64,000 nt of DNA from Methylobacterium sp. E-066 (GCF_022829635.1 NZ_JAKSYO010000040.1:1-64000); one strand, 5' to 3'; shown: positions 7,582 through 16,847, counted from the stretch's first letter. Made by a program: numbers and translations. Notes: a model not told the origin generated them from the letters alone.

Positions 7582-9246
7582 ATGACGGAGACAGATCCGA
7601 CCCGCGCGGGCGCCCGGGAATCCGACCGTCACCCGTTCGAGACCGGGCTCGACCAAACGCCGGCGAACTACGTTCCGCTGACGCCGGTCAGCCTGCTGGC
7701 TCGGGCCGCCGCCTCCGTAGGGGCGCGGATCGCCGTCATCGACGGGGCGCGGCGCCTGACCTATGCCGAGCTGTATGGGCGCTGCCGCCGCCTCGCCTCC
7801 GGGCTGGCACGGCGCGGGATCGGGCGCCTCGACACGGTGGCGATCCTGGCGCCGAACGTCGCCGAAATGATCGAGGCGCATTTCGCCGTACCGATGCTCG
7901 GCTCCGTGCTGAATCCGCTGAACACCCGCCTCGACCCGGCGACGATCGCGTTCTCCCTCGACCACGGCGGCGCCCAGGTGCTGATCGTCGAGGCCGAGTA
8001 CGGGGCGCTCGCCGCCCGGGCCCTCGCCGATCGTGCGCGGGCGATCCTGGTGGTGGAGATCGGTGTCACCGGCATCGCCGGCGCGATTCCCTACGAGACC
8101 CTGCTCGCCGAGGGCGACCCGGACTATGCCTGGCCCGGCCCCAGGGACGAGTGGCAGTCGCTCTGCCTGCTCTACACGTCGGGCACCACCGGCGATCCGA
8201 AGGGGGCGGTCTACAGTCATCGCGGCGCCTATCTGCAGGCGCTCGGCAACGCCGTCACCTTCGGGCTCACCGCCGAGAGCGCCTATCTCTGGACGCTGCC
8301 GATGTTCCATTGCAGCGGCTGGTCCTACCCCTGGGCGAGCGTCGCCGCCTGCGCGACCCAGATCTGCCTGCGCAAGGTCGAGCCGGCGGCGATTTTTGCG
8401 CTGATCGCCGAGCACGGCGTGACGCATCTGTGCGGCGCACCGATCGTGCTCTCGATGATCGCCCACGCCCCGGCCTCGGACCGCGTGCCGTTTCGGCAGC
8501 GGGTGCGTTGCGCGGTGGGCGGGGCGGCGCCGTCCTCGACGATCATCCGCACCATGGAAGAGCTCGGCTTCCAGGTGACGCATCTCTACGGCGCCACCGA
8601 GAGCTACGGCCCGGCCACCGTCTGCCTGGAACAGCCCGATTGGGCCGACCTGCCGGACGACGACCGTTACGCCCGGATGGCCCGGCAGGGCGTGGCGCTC
8701 GCGACCCTGGAGGGCGTGGTCGTTGTCGATCCGGACACCGACCGGCCGGTGCCGCAGGACGGCCTGACGGTCGGCGAGATCTGCCTACGCGGCAACACCG
8801 TGATGAAGGGCTATCTCGGCAATCCCGACGCCACCGCGCAGGCGCTCGCCGGCGGCTGGTACCGCACCGGCGACCTCGCGGTCTGGCACCCCGACGGCGC
8901 CGTCGAAATCAAGGACCGGGCCAAGGACATCATCATCTCGGGCGGGGAGAACATCTCCAGCCTGGAAGTCGAGGAGGTACTGATGCGCCATCCCGCGGTG
9001 ATGCTGGCCGCCGTGGTGGCCCGCCCGGACGCCACCTGGGGCGAGAGCCCCTGCGCGTTCCTGGAGATGAAGCCCGGCGCGGGCAGCCTCACCGATCGGG
9101 AGCTGATCGATTTCTGCCGAGAGCGGATGGCGCGGTTCAAGGTGCCCAAGACCGTGGTGTTCGGCCCCCTGCCAAAGACCTCGACCGGCAAGATCCAGAA
9201 ATTCGTCCTGCGCGAGCAGGCCCGGGGGTTGTCGGATCCGGTCTAA
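7582..9246 (+). CDS. Acyl-CoA synthetase (AMP-forming), LvaE/AlkK-like
   Basis: Activates a carboxylic acid to its CoA thioester through an acyl-adenylate. At 554 aa it is full length for the ANL superfamily. The P-loop-like motif YTSGTTGDPKGA is near residue 199. The adenylate motif LYGATESYG follows, then YRTGDLAVW and the hinge and C-terminal core KDRAKDIIISGGENISS. The C-terminal catalytic Lys is in PKTSTGKIQK. The start is the ATG at 7582. It lies head-on to an ACAD-thiolase-SDR-kinase-DUF6285 operon, so it probably supplies that pathway's CoA ester. A medium-chain or hydroxy/keto acid substrate is inferred. Confidence 0.9.
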   Translation: MTETDPTRAGARESDRHPFETGLDQTPANYVPLTPVSLLARAAASVGARIAVIDGARRLTYAELYGRCRRLASGLARRGIGRLDTVAILAPNVAEMIEAHFAVPMLGSVLNPLNTRLDPATIAFSLDHGGAQVLIVEAEYGALAARALADRARAILVVEIGVTGIAGAIPYETLLAEGDPDYAWPGPRDEWQSLCLLYTSGTTGDPKGAVYSHRGAYLQALGNAVTFGLTAESAYLWTLPMFHCSGWSYPWASVAACATQICLRKVEPAAIFALIAEHGVTHLCGAPIVLSMIAHAPASDRVPFRQRVRCAVGGAAPSSTIIRTMEELGFQVTHLYGATESYGPATVCLEQPDWADLPDDDRYARMARQGVALATLEGVVVVDPDTDRPVPQDGLTVGEICLRGNTVMKGYLGNPDATAQALAGGWYRTGDLAVWHPDGAVEIKDRAKDIIISGGENISSLEVEEVLMRHPAVMLAAVVARPDATWGESPCAFLEMKPGAGSLTDRELIDFCRERMARFKVPKTVVFGPLPKTSTGKIQKFVLREQARGLSDPV

Positions 9247-9254
9247 CGCTGGGT

Positions 9255-9572
9255 ATCCAACCCCCGCCCTCATCCCTAGCAGATTCACACATCGGGGTCG
9301 GCAGGATACGCCGGAGACACCGCGGCCCTCCCTCCCCCGCAGAGCAACGATGCTCGCACATCGGCTTGCGAAAGCCGCGACGTACCCCCTCTCCCGTGCG
9401 GGAGAGGGTTGGGGTGAGGGATCAGGTCTTTCCGGAGAGGTCGCATCCCTCACCCTGTCCCTCTCCCGCACGGGAGAGGGGAACCGCGCCACATCCGGGG
9501 ATGTGTGAACGTCGTAGGCCCTCATCCTGAGGCTGCTGCACAGCAGCCTCAGGATGAGGGGGTGAGTTGGAT
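9255..9572. repeat. Nested composite inverted repeat (REP-like) filling the intergenic region
   Basis: The gap between two convergent genes is a set of nested dyads. The outer arms are 9255-9275 and 9552-9572 (18 of 21 bases complementary). Next are TTCACACATC at 9284-9293 and its perfect complement at 9500-9509. Inside these, two copies of the palindrome CCCTCTCCCG-NN-CGGGAGAGGG lie at 9387-9408 and 9459-9480. A perfect 20-bp stem with a 2-base loop is at 9519-9560. This looks like a mosaic of mobile REP-type elements; it may also end transcription from both sides. Confidence 0.8.
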
Positions 9573-9591
9573 GCCCCCCCAGGTTTGACCG

Positions 9592-9924
9592 TCACGCTCC
9601 GGGCTTCGACGGCTTCCAGATGTCGGCGGCGGCCTCCGCGGCGGCGCTGAGGGCCGCGTGCAGCTCCGGATCGGCATCGCGCGCGCCGGTTCGGATCGCC
9701 CGGACCAGGTCGTCCAGCGCATCATCACCCGTGCCACCAAGGAGCCGCGCGCTGGTCTCGCCGAGCCGGTCCGCCTGCGCGATCTCGCGGGCGGCGATGC
9801 CGATGGCGTTGGCGACCATCAGGGCGACGTAGCGGGGGCGGCCGGTGAGGCCGGGCACGACTTCTTCCGTGAGCGCCCGGCGGGCGGCGTCGAGGAGGGC
9901 GGCGCCGGAGGGTTCGTCCTGCAT
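9592..9924 (-). CDS. DUF6285 protein, LvaB-like
   Basis: A 110-residue helical, cytosolic protein starting MQDEPSGAALLDAARRAL. Its size, context and sequence style (RYVALMVANAIGIAAREI) fit DUF6285. That family travels with aminoglycoside-phosphotransferase-like kinases, and the Pseudomonas putida LvaB protein, needed for activity of the LvaA kinase, is of this kind. The equivalence is by context and recognition, not alignment. It is the last gene of the minus-strand operon, 2 bases after the kinase gene. Confidence 0.72.
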   Translation of the reverse strand: MQDEPSGAALLDAARRALTEEVVPGLTGRPRYVALMVANAIGIAAREIAQADRLGETSARLLGGTGDDALDDLVRAIRTGARDADPELHAALSAAAEAAADIWKPSKPGA

Positions 9925-9926
9925 GC

Positions 9927-10937
9927 TCAGCTCCAGTGCTCCGGGGCGGTCGCCCGCAGGATCGTGCGTTCGAGTTCCGGCACCATCCGGCCGGTGAGCG
10001 CCAGCTCCAGGGAGAATTCCCGGCCGGAGACGTGGCGGGCGCCCTGTTCCAGGGCGATCACCGCCCAGCGCAGATGCGCCAGCACCTCCCAGTAGGCGAC
10101 GCTCTCGGGATTGATGGCCCAGCCACTCTCCTCCGTGTAGCCCCGATAGAACGCCGCCCGGGAGCCGATGCCGCCGGCTTCCAAGTCGGGGCGGCCGAAG
10201 CGCCAGCAGGCGGCGCAGAACCAGCCGAGATCCTGTGCGGGATCGCCCCAGCCGGCGAATTCCCAGTCGAGAATCGCGGTGAGCCCAGATTCATCGACCA
10301 TGTAGTTGCCGGTGCGGAAGTCGCGATGCACCAGGGCCGGCGCCGGGCAGTCCGGCGCCCGGACCTCGCCCCAGCGCAGCCCCCATTCGATCGCCGGGCG
10401 CTGGGCGCCGATCCCGTCGAGGCTGGCGCGCAGCCGGGCGATCTCGGCGAGCGCCGGCTGCTTCTCGGGCTCGCCCAGGAAGGCGAGCGCAGCGGGCGGC
10501 TCCCGCGGATCGACGGCACCGTGGATGCGGGCCAACTCCCGGCCGAGCGTCTCGGCCAGGACCTCCCGGTCGCCACCGAGGGACAGGTCCTTGGCGATGC
10601 GCGGTCCGAGGCCGACGCCCTCGACGAGGCCCATCAGCGCGAAGGGCGAACCGAGAACCGCCGGATCGTCGCAGAATCCGACCGGCTCCGGCACCCGCAC
10701 GCCCGCCTGCCAGACCGTTTCGAGGATGCGGAATTCCTCCGCCCGGGAACGGCTCGACGCGATGGTCGCGGCGGCGTCCATGCGCAGCACGAAGGCCCGC
10801 GCGGTATCTCCGATCCGGCAGCGGACCAGCCAATTCTCCTGGATCGAGCCGCCGCCCAGCGGGCGGATCTCTTCGATGGTGAGGTCGGGATGGCCGAGAT
10901 GCCCGGCGATCCAGTCGCGCAGCCGCGTTTGTTCCAT
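9927..10937 (-). CDS. Phosphotransferase (APH/ACAD10-11-type kinase), LvaA-like
   Basis: A 336-residue kinase of the APH superfamily. The N-lobe starts IEEIRPLGGGSIQENW, a glycine-rich nucleotide loop. The catalytic loop is VHRDFRTGNYM (HxDxxxxN, about residues 206-216) and the metal motif is ILDWEFAGWGDP. This subfamily corresponds to the kinase half of animal ACAD10/ACAD11 and to bacterial LvaA, which phosphorylate the 4-hydroxyl of 4-hydroxyacyl-CoA so that an acyl-CoA dehydrogenase-like enzyme can remove it. Neighbouring ACAD, SDR and DUF6285 genes support that role. The older label aminoglycoside phosphotransferase would be misleading. Confidence 0.85.
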   Translation of the reverse strand: MEQTRLRDWIAGHLGHPDLTIEEIRPLGGGSIQENWLVRCRIGDTARAFVLRMDAAATIASSRSRAEEFRILETVWQAGVRVPEPVGFCDDPAVLGSPFALMGLVEGVGLGPRIAKDLSLGGDREVLAETLGRELARIHGAVDPREPPAALAFLGEPEKQPALAEIARLRASLDGIGAQRPAIEWGLRWGEVRAPDCPAPALVHRDFRTGNYMVDESGLTAILDWEFAGWGDPAQDLGWFCAACWRFGRPDLEAGGIGSRAAFYRGYTEESGWAINPESVAYWEVLAHLRWAVIALEQGARHVSGREFSLELALTGRMVPELERTILRATAPEHWS

Positions 10938-10940
10938 CGG

Positions 10941-11708
10941 CTAGAGTCCCGACACGAGGTGGCCGCCATCGACCGCGACGACGCTGCCGGTCATGTACGA
11001 GCCGGCATCCGACGCGAGCAGCAGGAGCGGCCCGTCGAGTTCCGAGGCCGCGCCCAGCCGGCGCTGCGGCACGCGCTTGATCAGCGCCTTGCCGGGCTCG
11101 GAGTCGAAGAACGCGTCGTTCAGCTCGGTGGCGATGTAGCCCGGGGCCAAGGCGTTCACCCGGATTCCATGGCGCGCCCATTCAAGCGCCAGGCTTTTCG
11201 TGAGCTGCACCACCCCGGCCTTCGAGGCAGCGTAGGGCGCGAGCCCGCCGGTGACCCGCAAGCCCAGGATCGAGGCGATGTTGACGATGCTGCCGCCCGC
11301 CCCGTGCCGGACCATGCGCCGCCCGGTCGCCTGCGCCACCAGCCAGACGCCCTTCAGGTTCGTGTCGAGCACGAAGTCCCAGTCGGCTTCATCCAAATCG
11401 AGGGCGGGCTTCGTGGCGGTGACGCCGGCATTGTTGATGAGCACCGAAACGGGGCCGAACCGCGCCTCGGCGGCGTCGAGCGCCCGCTCGACGCTCGCGG
11501 CATCGGTCACGTCCATGACGACGGCGTGTGCCTCGCCGCCGCCCTGTTCGACCCGTGCGACGGTTTCGGCCAGGGCGTCGGCGCGGCGGGCGCCGAGCGA
11601 GAGGCGGGCGCCGGCCTTGGCCAGCGTGCCGGCGAAGTGGCGGCCGAGGCCGCTCGACGCACCGGTGACCAGCACGTGCCGGCCGGTGAGATCGAACAGG
11701 TTCGCCAT
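10941..11708 (-). CDS. SDR-family dehydrogenase, probable 3-hydroxyacyl-CoA dehydrogenase (LvaD-like)
   Basis: A classical SDR of 255 aa with all key motifs: TGASSGLG for NAD(P), NNAG, catalytic Ser in NIASILG, YAASK for the Tyr-Lys pair, and the C-terminal SYMTGSVVAVDGG. The start at 11708 leaves one base after the thiolase stop. In the lva pathway the SDR oxidises a 3-hydroxyacyl-CoA to the 3-ketoacyl-CoA, the substrate of the thiolase encoded just upstream. The specific substrate is inferred from context. Confidence 0.87.
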   Translation of the reverse strand: MANLFDLTGRHVLVTGASSGLGRHFAGTLAKAGARLSLGARRADALAETVARVEQGGGEAHAVVMDVTDAASVERALDAAEARFGPVSVLINNAGVTATKPALDLDEADWDFVLDTNLKGVWLVAQATGRRMVRHGAGGSIVNIASILGLRVTGGLAPYAASKAGVVQLTKSLALEWARHGIRVNALAPGYIATELNDAFFDSEPGKALIKRVPQRRLGAASELDGPLLLLASDAGSYMTGSVVAVDGGHLVSGL

Positions 11709-11709
11709 C

Positions 11710-12888
11710 TCAGTGCAGCCGCTCGATCGCCATGGCGATGCCCTGGCCGCCGCCGATGCACATGGTGACAAGCCCGTAGCGGCCGTTGACCCGAGCCAGC
11801 TCGTAGAGGGCCTTCACGGTGACGATCGCCCCCGTTGCCCCGAGCGGATGGCCGAGCGCGATGGCGCCGCCATTCACGTTGACCTTGGCCGGGTCGAGAT
11901 CCAGGGCGCGGGAGACCGCGCAGGCCTGAGCCGCGAAGGCCTCGTTCGATTCAATGACATCGAAATCGGCGGCGCGCAGGCCGGTGCGTTTTAGCAGACG
12001 CTGCACCGCCGGCACCGGTCCCATGCCCATCTCGGACGGATCGACCCCGGCATGGGCGTAGCCGACGATCCGGGCGAGCGGCTTCGACCCGTCGCGCTCG
12101 GCCGCCGCCGCGCTCGCCAGCACAACGATCGCGGCACCATCGTTGAGCCCCGAAGCGTTGCCGGCGGTGACGCTGCCGGTCTTGGAGAAGGCCGGACGGA
12201 GCTTGGCGAGATCCTCGGCGCTCGTGGCCTTCGGGTGCTCGTCGGTGTCGAACGCCACGGTCTCGCGCTTGTGCTGGACCTCGACGGGTAAGATCTGCTC
12301 GCGGAACCGGCCCTCGCGGATCGCCCGGGCGGCCCGTGCCTGGCTTTCGGCCGCGAAGTCGTCCTGCATGGCTCGGGAGATGCCGTAGCGCTCGGCGACG
12401 TTCTCGGCGGTGACGCCCATATGGCCGTGGCCGAACGGGTCGTTGAGCACGCCGACCATGTAATCGACCAGGGCGGCGTCGCCCATGCGCTGGCCGAACC
12501 GCCCAGTCTTCAAGAGGTGGGGCGAGCGGCTCATGCTCTCGGCACCGCCGGCCACCGCGACGTCCGCATCGCCCAGCATGATCGCCTGGGCAGCCGAGAC
12601 GATCGCCTGCAGGCCGCTGCCGCACAGGCGGTTGACCGTGAGCGCCGGCACCGCCTCGGGCACCCCGCCCTCGATGGCCGCGACCCGGGCGATATAGGCG
12701 TCCCGCGGCTCCGTCGGGATGACGTGGCCCAGCACCACATGGCCGACGGTTTCGGGCGCGGTCCCGGAGCGCTTCAGCGCCTCCGCGACGCATTGGGCCG
12801 CCAGCTCGGCTGGCGGGATCGCGGCGAGCGAGCCCCCGAAGGTGCCGATCGCGGTGCGCACCGCGCCGGTGATCACGACATCGGTCAT
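11710..12888 (-). CDS. Acetyl-CoA C-acyltransferase (thiolase)
   Basis: Type II thiolase of 392 aa. The nucleophilic Cys89 is in [17 protein letters not shown] follows, then the C-terminal catalytic [15 protein letters not shown] (His) and CIGGGQGIA (second Cys). It can cleave a 3-ketoacyl-CoA to acetyl-CoA and a shorter acyl-CoA, or condense two acetyl-CoA. The position between ACAD and SDR genes favours a degradative role. The start at 12888 is preceded by GAGGAAAGG. A 256-base gap with a REP-like repeat separates it from the ACAD gene, so it may have its own promoter. Confidence 0.92.
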   Translation of the reverse strand: MTDVVITGAVRTAIGTFGGSLAAIPPAELAAQCVAEALKRSGTAPETVGHVVLGHVIPTEPRDAYIARVAAIEGGVPEAVPALTVNRLCGSGLQAIVSAAQAIMLGDADVAVAGGAESMSRSPHLLKTGRFGQRMGDAALVDYMVGVLNDPFGHGHMGVTAENVAERYGISRAMQDDFAAESQARAARAIREGRFREQILPVEVQHKRETVAFDTDEHPKATSAEDLAKLRPAFSKTGSVTAGNASGLNDGAAIVVLASAAAAERDGSKPLARIVGYAHAGVDPSEMGMGPVPAVQRLLKRTGLRAADFDVIESNEAFAAQACAVSRALDLDPAKVNVNGGAIALGHPLGATGAIVTVKALYELARVNGRYGLVTMCIGGGQGIAMAIERLH

Positions 12889-12994
12889 TTTTTCGGACCT
12901 TTCCTCTCGTCGCCTACCGCCGATCAAGGCGTTCCCATTGCCGGTTTTTATTCTTTACTGCCGGATGCGCAGACAACCGATCATCCCACCCGCG

Positions 12995-13104
12995 CCCTCA
13001 TTCTGAGGCGCCCGCGTCAGCGGGCCTCGAAGGAGCCCTCCAGCCCGCCGCGCGATCCCTGGAGGCCTCCTTCGAGGCGGCTTCGCCGCACCTCAGGATG
13101 AGGG
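12995..13104. repeat. Long imperfect inverted repeat (REP-like), second copy type
   Basis: Arms CCCTCATTCTGAGG (12995-13008) and CCTCAGGATGAGGG (13091-13104) are complementary but for one position. An internal pair, CCTCGAAGGAG near 13025 and CTCCTTCGAGG near 13067, extends the stem. The right flank, GATGAGGGGGTGGGTTGGA, is nearly the same as the right flank of the 9255-9572 element, so the two belong to one repeat family. It lies inside the ACAD-thiolase operon gap. Confidence 0.78.
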
Positions 13105-13144
13105 GGTGGGTTGGACACTCATTCAAGGGATGGAATGACGTCGG

Positions 13145-14350
13145 TCATTCCTCAACACCCCAAGTCCAGAACGCATCGCCTTCGGCCTCGAGATTGCGGT
13201 TGAGCACCATCTTGTGGACCTCGTCGGCCCCGTCCACCAGCCGGGCCTGCCTGGCGTAGCGGTAGATCCATTCGAGCGGCGTGTCGGTGGAGTAGCCCCG
13301 GGCGCCGTTGATCTGGATCGCGATGTCGGCCGCCGCGTGGATCAGGTTGGCGACGTGGACCTTGGCCATCGAGACTTCCTTGCGGGCGAAGCTGCCCTGG
13401 TCCAGCGCCCAGGCGGCCTTCATCACCAGCAGCCGGCCGATCTCGATCCGCATGGCGAGGTCGCCGAGCATGAGCTGGATGCTCTCCCGGTCGGCGAGGC
13501 GGATGCCGAAGCCGTGCCGCTCGGCCGCGTAGGCCCGGGCGATCTCGACGCAGCGCTTCGACAGGCCGAGCCAGCGCATGCAATGGGTCAGCCGCGCCGG
13601 GCCGAGGCGGATCTGGGTCAGCTTGAGGCCGTCGCCCTCGTTCATCAGGACGTTCTCGGCCGGGATCTCCAGACCGTCGAACAGCAATTCGCAATGGCCG
13701 CCATGCTCCTCCGGGCCCATGATCGGGATCCGGCGCAGGATCTCCCAGCCCGGCTGGTCCTTGTGGAACAGGAAGGCGGTGAGCCCCTTGCGGGCATCGT
13801 CGGAGGTGCGCGCCATCAGGATGAAATGGGCGGCCTCCTCGGCCCCGGTGATGTACCATTTGCGGCCGGTGACCACGTAGGTGTCGCCCCGCCGCTCGGC
13901 CCGGGTCTGGATCATGCCGGGATCGGAGCCGCCGCCGGGATGCGGCTCGGTCATCGCAAAGGCCGAGCGGACCTCGCCGCGCACGATCGGGGCGAGCCAG
14001 CGCGCCTTCTGGGCCGGGGTCGCGACCTTCTCCAGCACCATCATGTTGCCGTCGTCGGGGGCGGCGGAGTTGAACACCACCGGCCCGAAGATCGAGCGGT
14101 TCATCGCCTCGTAACAGACCGCCATGCCGACCTTGTCGAGCCCGGCGCCGCCGGTCTCGGGCTTGAGCTGGAGGCACCACAGCCCCTCCGCCTGGGCTAG
14201 ACCGCGCAGACGGGCCAGCTCGGCCAGGCTGATGTTGCCGTGCGCGTCGTAGGCCGACCGATCCGCCTCCACCGGCAGGATATGCGCGTCCACGAAGGCC
14301 GCGATCCGCGCGCGGTAATCCTCGACGCGGCGGGAGATGGTGAAATCCAT
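13145..14350 (-). CDS. Acyl-CoA dehydrogenase family protein (ACAD10/11, LvaC-like)
   Basis: FAD-dependent ACAD-fold enzyme of 401 aa. FAD and substrate motifs are FAMTEPHPGGGSDP (about residue 130) and WYITGAEEA; the C-terminal helix bundle ends QINGARGYSTDTPLEWIYRYARQARL. The subfamily is that of ACAD10/11. In the lva pathway the equivalent enzyme acts on the 4-phosphoacyl-CoA, eliminating phosphate and, after hydration, yielding the 3-hydroxyacyl-CoA. It is the first gene of the minus-strand catabolic set, 37 bases after mutL, so readthrough from mutL is possible. Confidence 0.9.
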   Translation of the reverse strand: MDFTISRRVEDYRARIAAFVDAHILPVEADRSAYDAHGNISLAELARLRGLAQAEGLWCLQLKPETGGAGLDKVGMAVCYEAMNRSIFGPVVFNSAAPDDGNMMVLEKVATPAQKARWLAPIVRGEVRSAFAMTEPHPGGGSDPGMIQTRAERRGDTYVVTGRKWYITGAEEAAHFILMARTSDDARKGLTAFLFHKDQPGWEILRRIPIMGPEEHGGHCELLFDGLEIPAENVLMNEGDGLKLTQIRLGPARLTHCMRWLGLSKRCVEIARAYAAERHGFGIRLADRESIQLMLGDLAMRIEIGRLLVMKAAWALDQGSFARKEVSMAKVHVANLIHAAADIAIQINGARGYSTDTPLEWIYRYARQARLVDGADEVHKMVLNRNLEAEGDAFWTWGVEE

Positions 14351-14387
14351 GGTCGCGGGCTCCGGCGGGGGCGCTGGGCGAGGGAGG

Positions 14388-16346
14388 TTATCGGCGGCCG
14401 AACAGCCGCTCGATATCGGAGAGCTTCAGCTCGATCGAGGTGGGGCGGCCGTGGTTGCACTGGCCGGAATTGGGCGTCGCCTCCATCTCGCGGAGCAGCG
14501 CGTTCATCTCCTCCGGACGCAGGCGCCGCCCGGCGCGGACCGAGCCGTGGCAGCTCATGCGCGAGAGCACCGCGTCGAGGCGCCGGCCGAGCGGGCCGCC
14601 CTCGGTGGCGGGGGCGCCGCCCTCCTCGTCGCCGCTCGCCTCCAGCGCGTCGAGGATGTCGGTGACGAGGTCGCGGATCGAGGCGCCGAGCAGGGCGGCC
14701 GGCACCTCGCGGACCAGCACGGCGCCGGTCCCGAACGCCTCGATGGTGAGGCCGAGCCGGTCGAGATCCGGTGCGGCGGCCACGAGGCGCTCGGCGGCGT
14801 CCGGGCTCATCTCGACCACGTCGGGGATCAGCAGGCCCTGGCGGGCGATGCCGCCCCGGGCCCGCTCCGCCTTCATCCGTTCGTAGACGAGGCGCTCATG
14901 GGCGGCGTGCTGATCGACGATCACCAGGCCGTCCCTGGTCTGGGCCAGGATGTAGGTCTCGTGGATCTGGGCGCGGGCCGCGCCGAGGGGGTGGTCGACG
15001 GCCTCGGCCGCCTCGGCCACGGAGCGGACATCCGCCTGGGGCGGCGCCGCGTCATTTGCCGGCCGCTCGAACAGGGCCTGGGCCGCCTCCCCGAAACCCT
15101 GCGGTTCCCCGAAGACCGGCTCCGCATGCTCGACGGCGGATTCGGGGGCCGGACGCCAGTTCTCCGGCCGGCGATAGCCCGAGGGGGCCGCTACGGAGGG
15201 CGTGCCCGCGGGGAAGAAGCTCGGCCGGGCCGATCGGAACAGGCTCGGCGCCGCGGCGCCGGTATGGGTGGCGAGCGCCGGCCCGGCCGGGCGCAGGGCG
15301 TCGAGGGTCCGGTTGGCGCCGGTGGTGGCCGAGCGGGCGCCGCCCCGGCGCAGGGCGTCGTGGATCGCGCTCACCACCAGCGCCCGCACCAGGCCGGGCT
15401 CGCGGAACCGGACCTCGGTCTTGGCCGGGTGAACGTTGACGTCGACCAGTTCGGGATCGCAGGCGATGGAAAGCCCGAGCACCGGATGGCGATCGGAGGC
15501 CAGGGTGTCGGCATAGGCCCCGCGCACCGCACCGAGGAGCAGCCGGTCGCGCACCGGGCGGCCGTTGACCACGAGGTGGATGTAGCCCGCGGCCCCGCGG
15601 TGATAGGTCGGCAGGCCGACATGGCCGGTGACCGAAAACCCCTCGCGGGTCAGCGAGACCGGCAGAGCGTTGGCGGCGAAATCCGCGCCCAGCACGGCGG
15701 TGAGGCGGCGGAGTTCCCCTTCAGGGCCGGTCTCGGACGGCAGCAGCAGCGGCTGGCCGGCATCGGAGCGCAGGGTGAAGCGGATGCCGGGCTGGGCCAC
15801 GGCGAGCCGCCGCAGGGTCTCGGCGATGGCGGCGTTCTCGGCCCGGTCGGATTTGAGGAATTTCAGCCGCGCCGGCGTCGCAGCGAACAGCTCGGTCACC
15901 TCGATCCGCGTGCCGCGCTGAGCCGGGGCCGGGCGGACGGGACCCTTGAGGCCGGCCTCGACGGTGAGGCTCGCCCCGGCCTCGGCGCCCTCGGGGCGGG
16001 TGGTGATCGCGAGGCGCGAGACGGCGCCGATCGAGGGCAAAGCCTCGCCGCGAAAGCCCAGCGTGTCGATGGCCGAGAGGTCGCCGCCCGGCAGCTTTGA
16101 GGTGGCGTGGCGCTCGACGCAGAGCGCCAGATCCTCCGGGCTCATGCCGCGGCCGTCATCGACCACCCGGATCAGCCGGCGGCCGCCATTCTCCACCACC
16201 ACGTCGATGGTGCGGGCCCCGGCATCGATGGCGTTCTCGACCAGCTCCTTCACGGCCGAGGCCGGACGCTCCACCACCTCGCCCGCGGCAATGCGGTCGA
16301 CGAGGATCGGGTCCAGGCGGCGGATGACGGGCGCGAGAATGGACAT
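14388..16346 (-). CDS. mutL: DNA mismatch repair endonuclease MutL
   Basis: Coordinates mismatch repair with MutS and nicks the new strand. The N-terminal GHKL ATPase has ELVENAIDAGA (residues about 35-45), DDGRGM and GFRGEAL. A low-complexity linker spans about 340-450. The C-terminal domain has the metal-binding endonuclease motif DQHAAHERLVYE near residue 478, plus CHGSVRAGRRL and CNHGRPT. It should therefore be a nicking-competent MutL, as expected for bacteria without MutH. At 652 aa the length is normal. Confidence 0.95.
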   Translation of the reverse strand: MSILAPVIRRLDPILVDRIAAGEVVERPASAVKELVENAIDAGARTIDVVVENGGRRLIRVVDDGRGMSPEDLALCVERHATSKLPGGDLSAIDTLGFRGEALPSIGAVSRLAITTRPEGAEAGASLTVEAGLKGPVRPAPAQRGTRIEVTELFAATPARLKFLKSDRAENAAIAETLRRLAVAQPGIRFTLRSDAGQPLLLPSETGPEGELRRLTAVLGADFAANALPVSLTREGFSVTGHVGLPTYHRGAAGYIHLVVNGRPVRDRLLLGAVRGAYADTLASDRHPVLGLSIACDPELVDVNVHPAKTEVRFREPGLVRALVVSAIHDALRRGGARSATTGANRTLDALRPAGPALATHTGAAAPSLFRSARPSFFPAGTPSVAAPSGYRRPENWRPAPESAVEHAEPVFGEPQGFGEAAQALFERPANDAAPPQADVRSVAEAAEAVDHPLGAARAQIHETYILAQTRDGLVIVDQHAAHERLVYERMKAERARGGIARQGLLIPDVVEMSPDAAERLVAAAPDLDRLGLTIEAFGTGAVLVREVPAALLGASIRDLVTDILDALEASGDEEGGAPATEGGPLGRRLDAVLSRMSCHGSVRAGRRLRPEEMNALLREMEATPNSGQCNHGRPTSIELKLSDIERLFGRR

Positions 16347-16405
16347 CGAGGGCCACGATAGCCCGGGGGGAGCGGCGCTCCTAGAGCCTCATGCCGCCGC
16401 GGCGC

Positions 16406-16759
16406 TCAGGCGCGGCGGCCCGAGCCGCCGAGGCTGACGCGGTTGCCCGCCGGCCGGGCGCCGTGGCTCGGCGCCTTGTAGGGCCGGCGCGACGCGTCGT
16501 AGAGGGCGTTGCCGACAAGGCCGGCGGTGCGGCGCAGCGTTGCGCCGTCGCAGGTCGCGGCGACGCGCACGCCGATCTCGTGGGTGTGGCTGCGCCCGTA
16601 CAGCCAGACGGCGAGGCGCGCCCGGGTCGCCTCCGGGATGCCATCGAGGATGTAGGAGGCGGTATCGGCGTCGGCCTTGATCAACTGGCCGACGGTTTCG
16701 GGCGGAATCGGGCAATCCACCGCGGGATCGTCGATGCTCAGTGGCTGGGTCTTCGTCAT
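16406..16759 (-). CDS. Hypothetical protein, 117 aa
   Basis: Not recognised. It is a soluble protein with no signal peptide or membrane segment. Residues about 15-90 look folded (PPETVGQLIKADADTASYILDG, then ARLAVWLYGRSHTHEIGVRVAA), and the last 25 are basic and Gly/Pro-rich. It sits alone between the liv transporter operon and mutL on the same strand, with gaps of 88 and 59 bases. Codon use matches its neighbours, which supports a real gene. Confidence 0.65.
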   Translation of the reverse strand: MTKTQPLSIDDPAVDCPIPPETVGQLIKADADTASYILDGIPEATRARLAVWLYGRSHTHEIGVRVAATCDGATLRRTAGLVGNALYDASRRPYKAPSHGARPAGNRVSLGGSGRRA

Positions 16760-16847
16760 GGGTAAACCTGTCAGCCTGGGAACTGCAGGTTGAGCTGTCG
16801 TGGTTAATGATCCGTCAACGATCGCACGATGGCCACCTCGGCGGATC

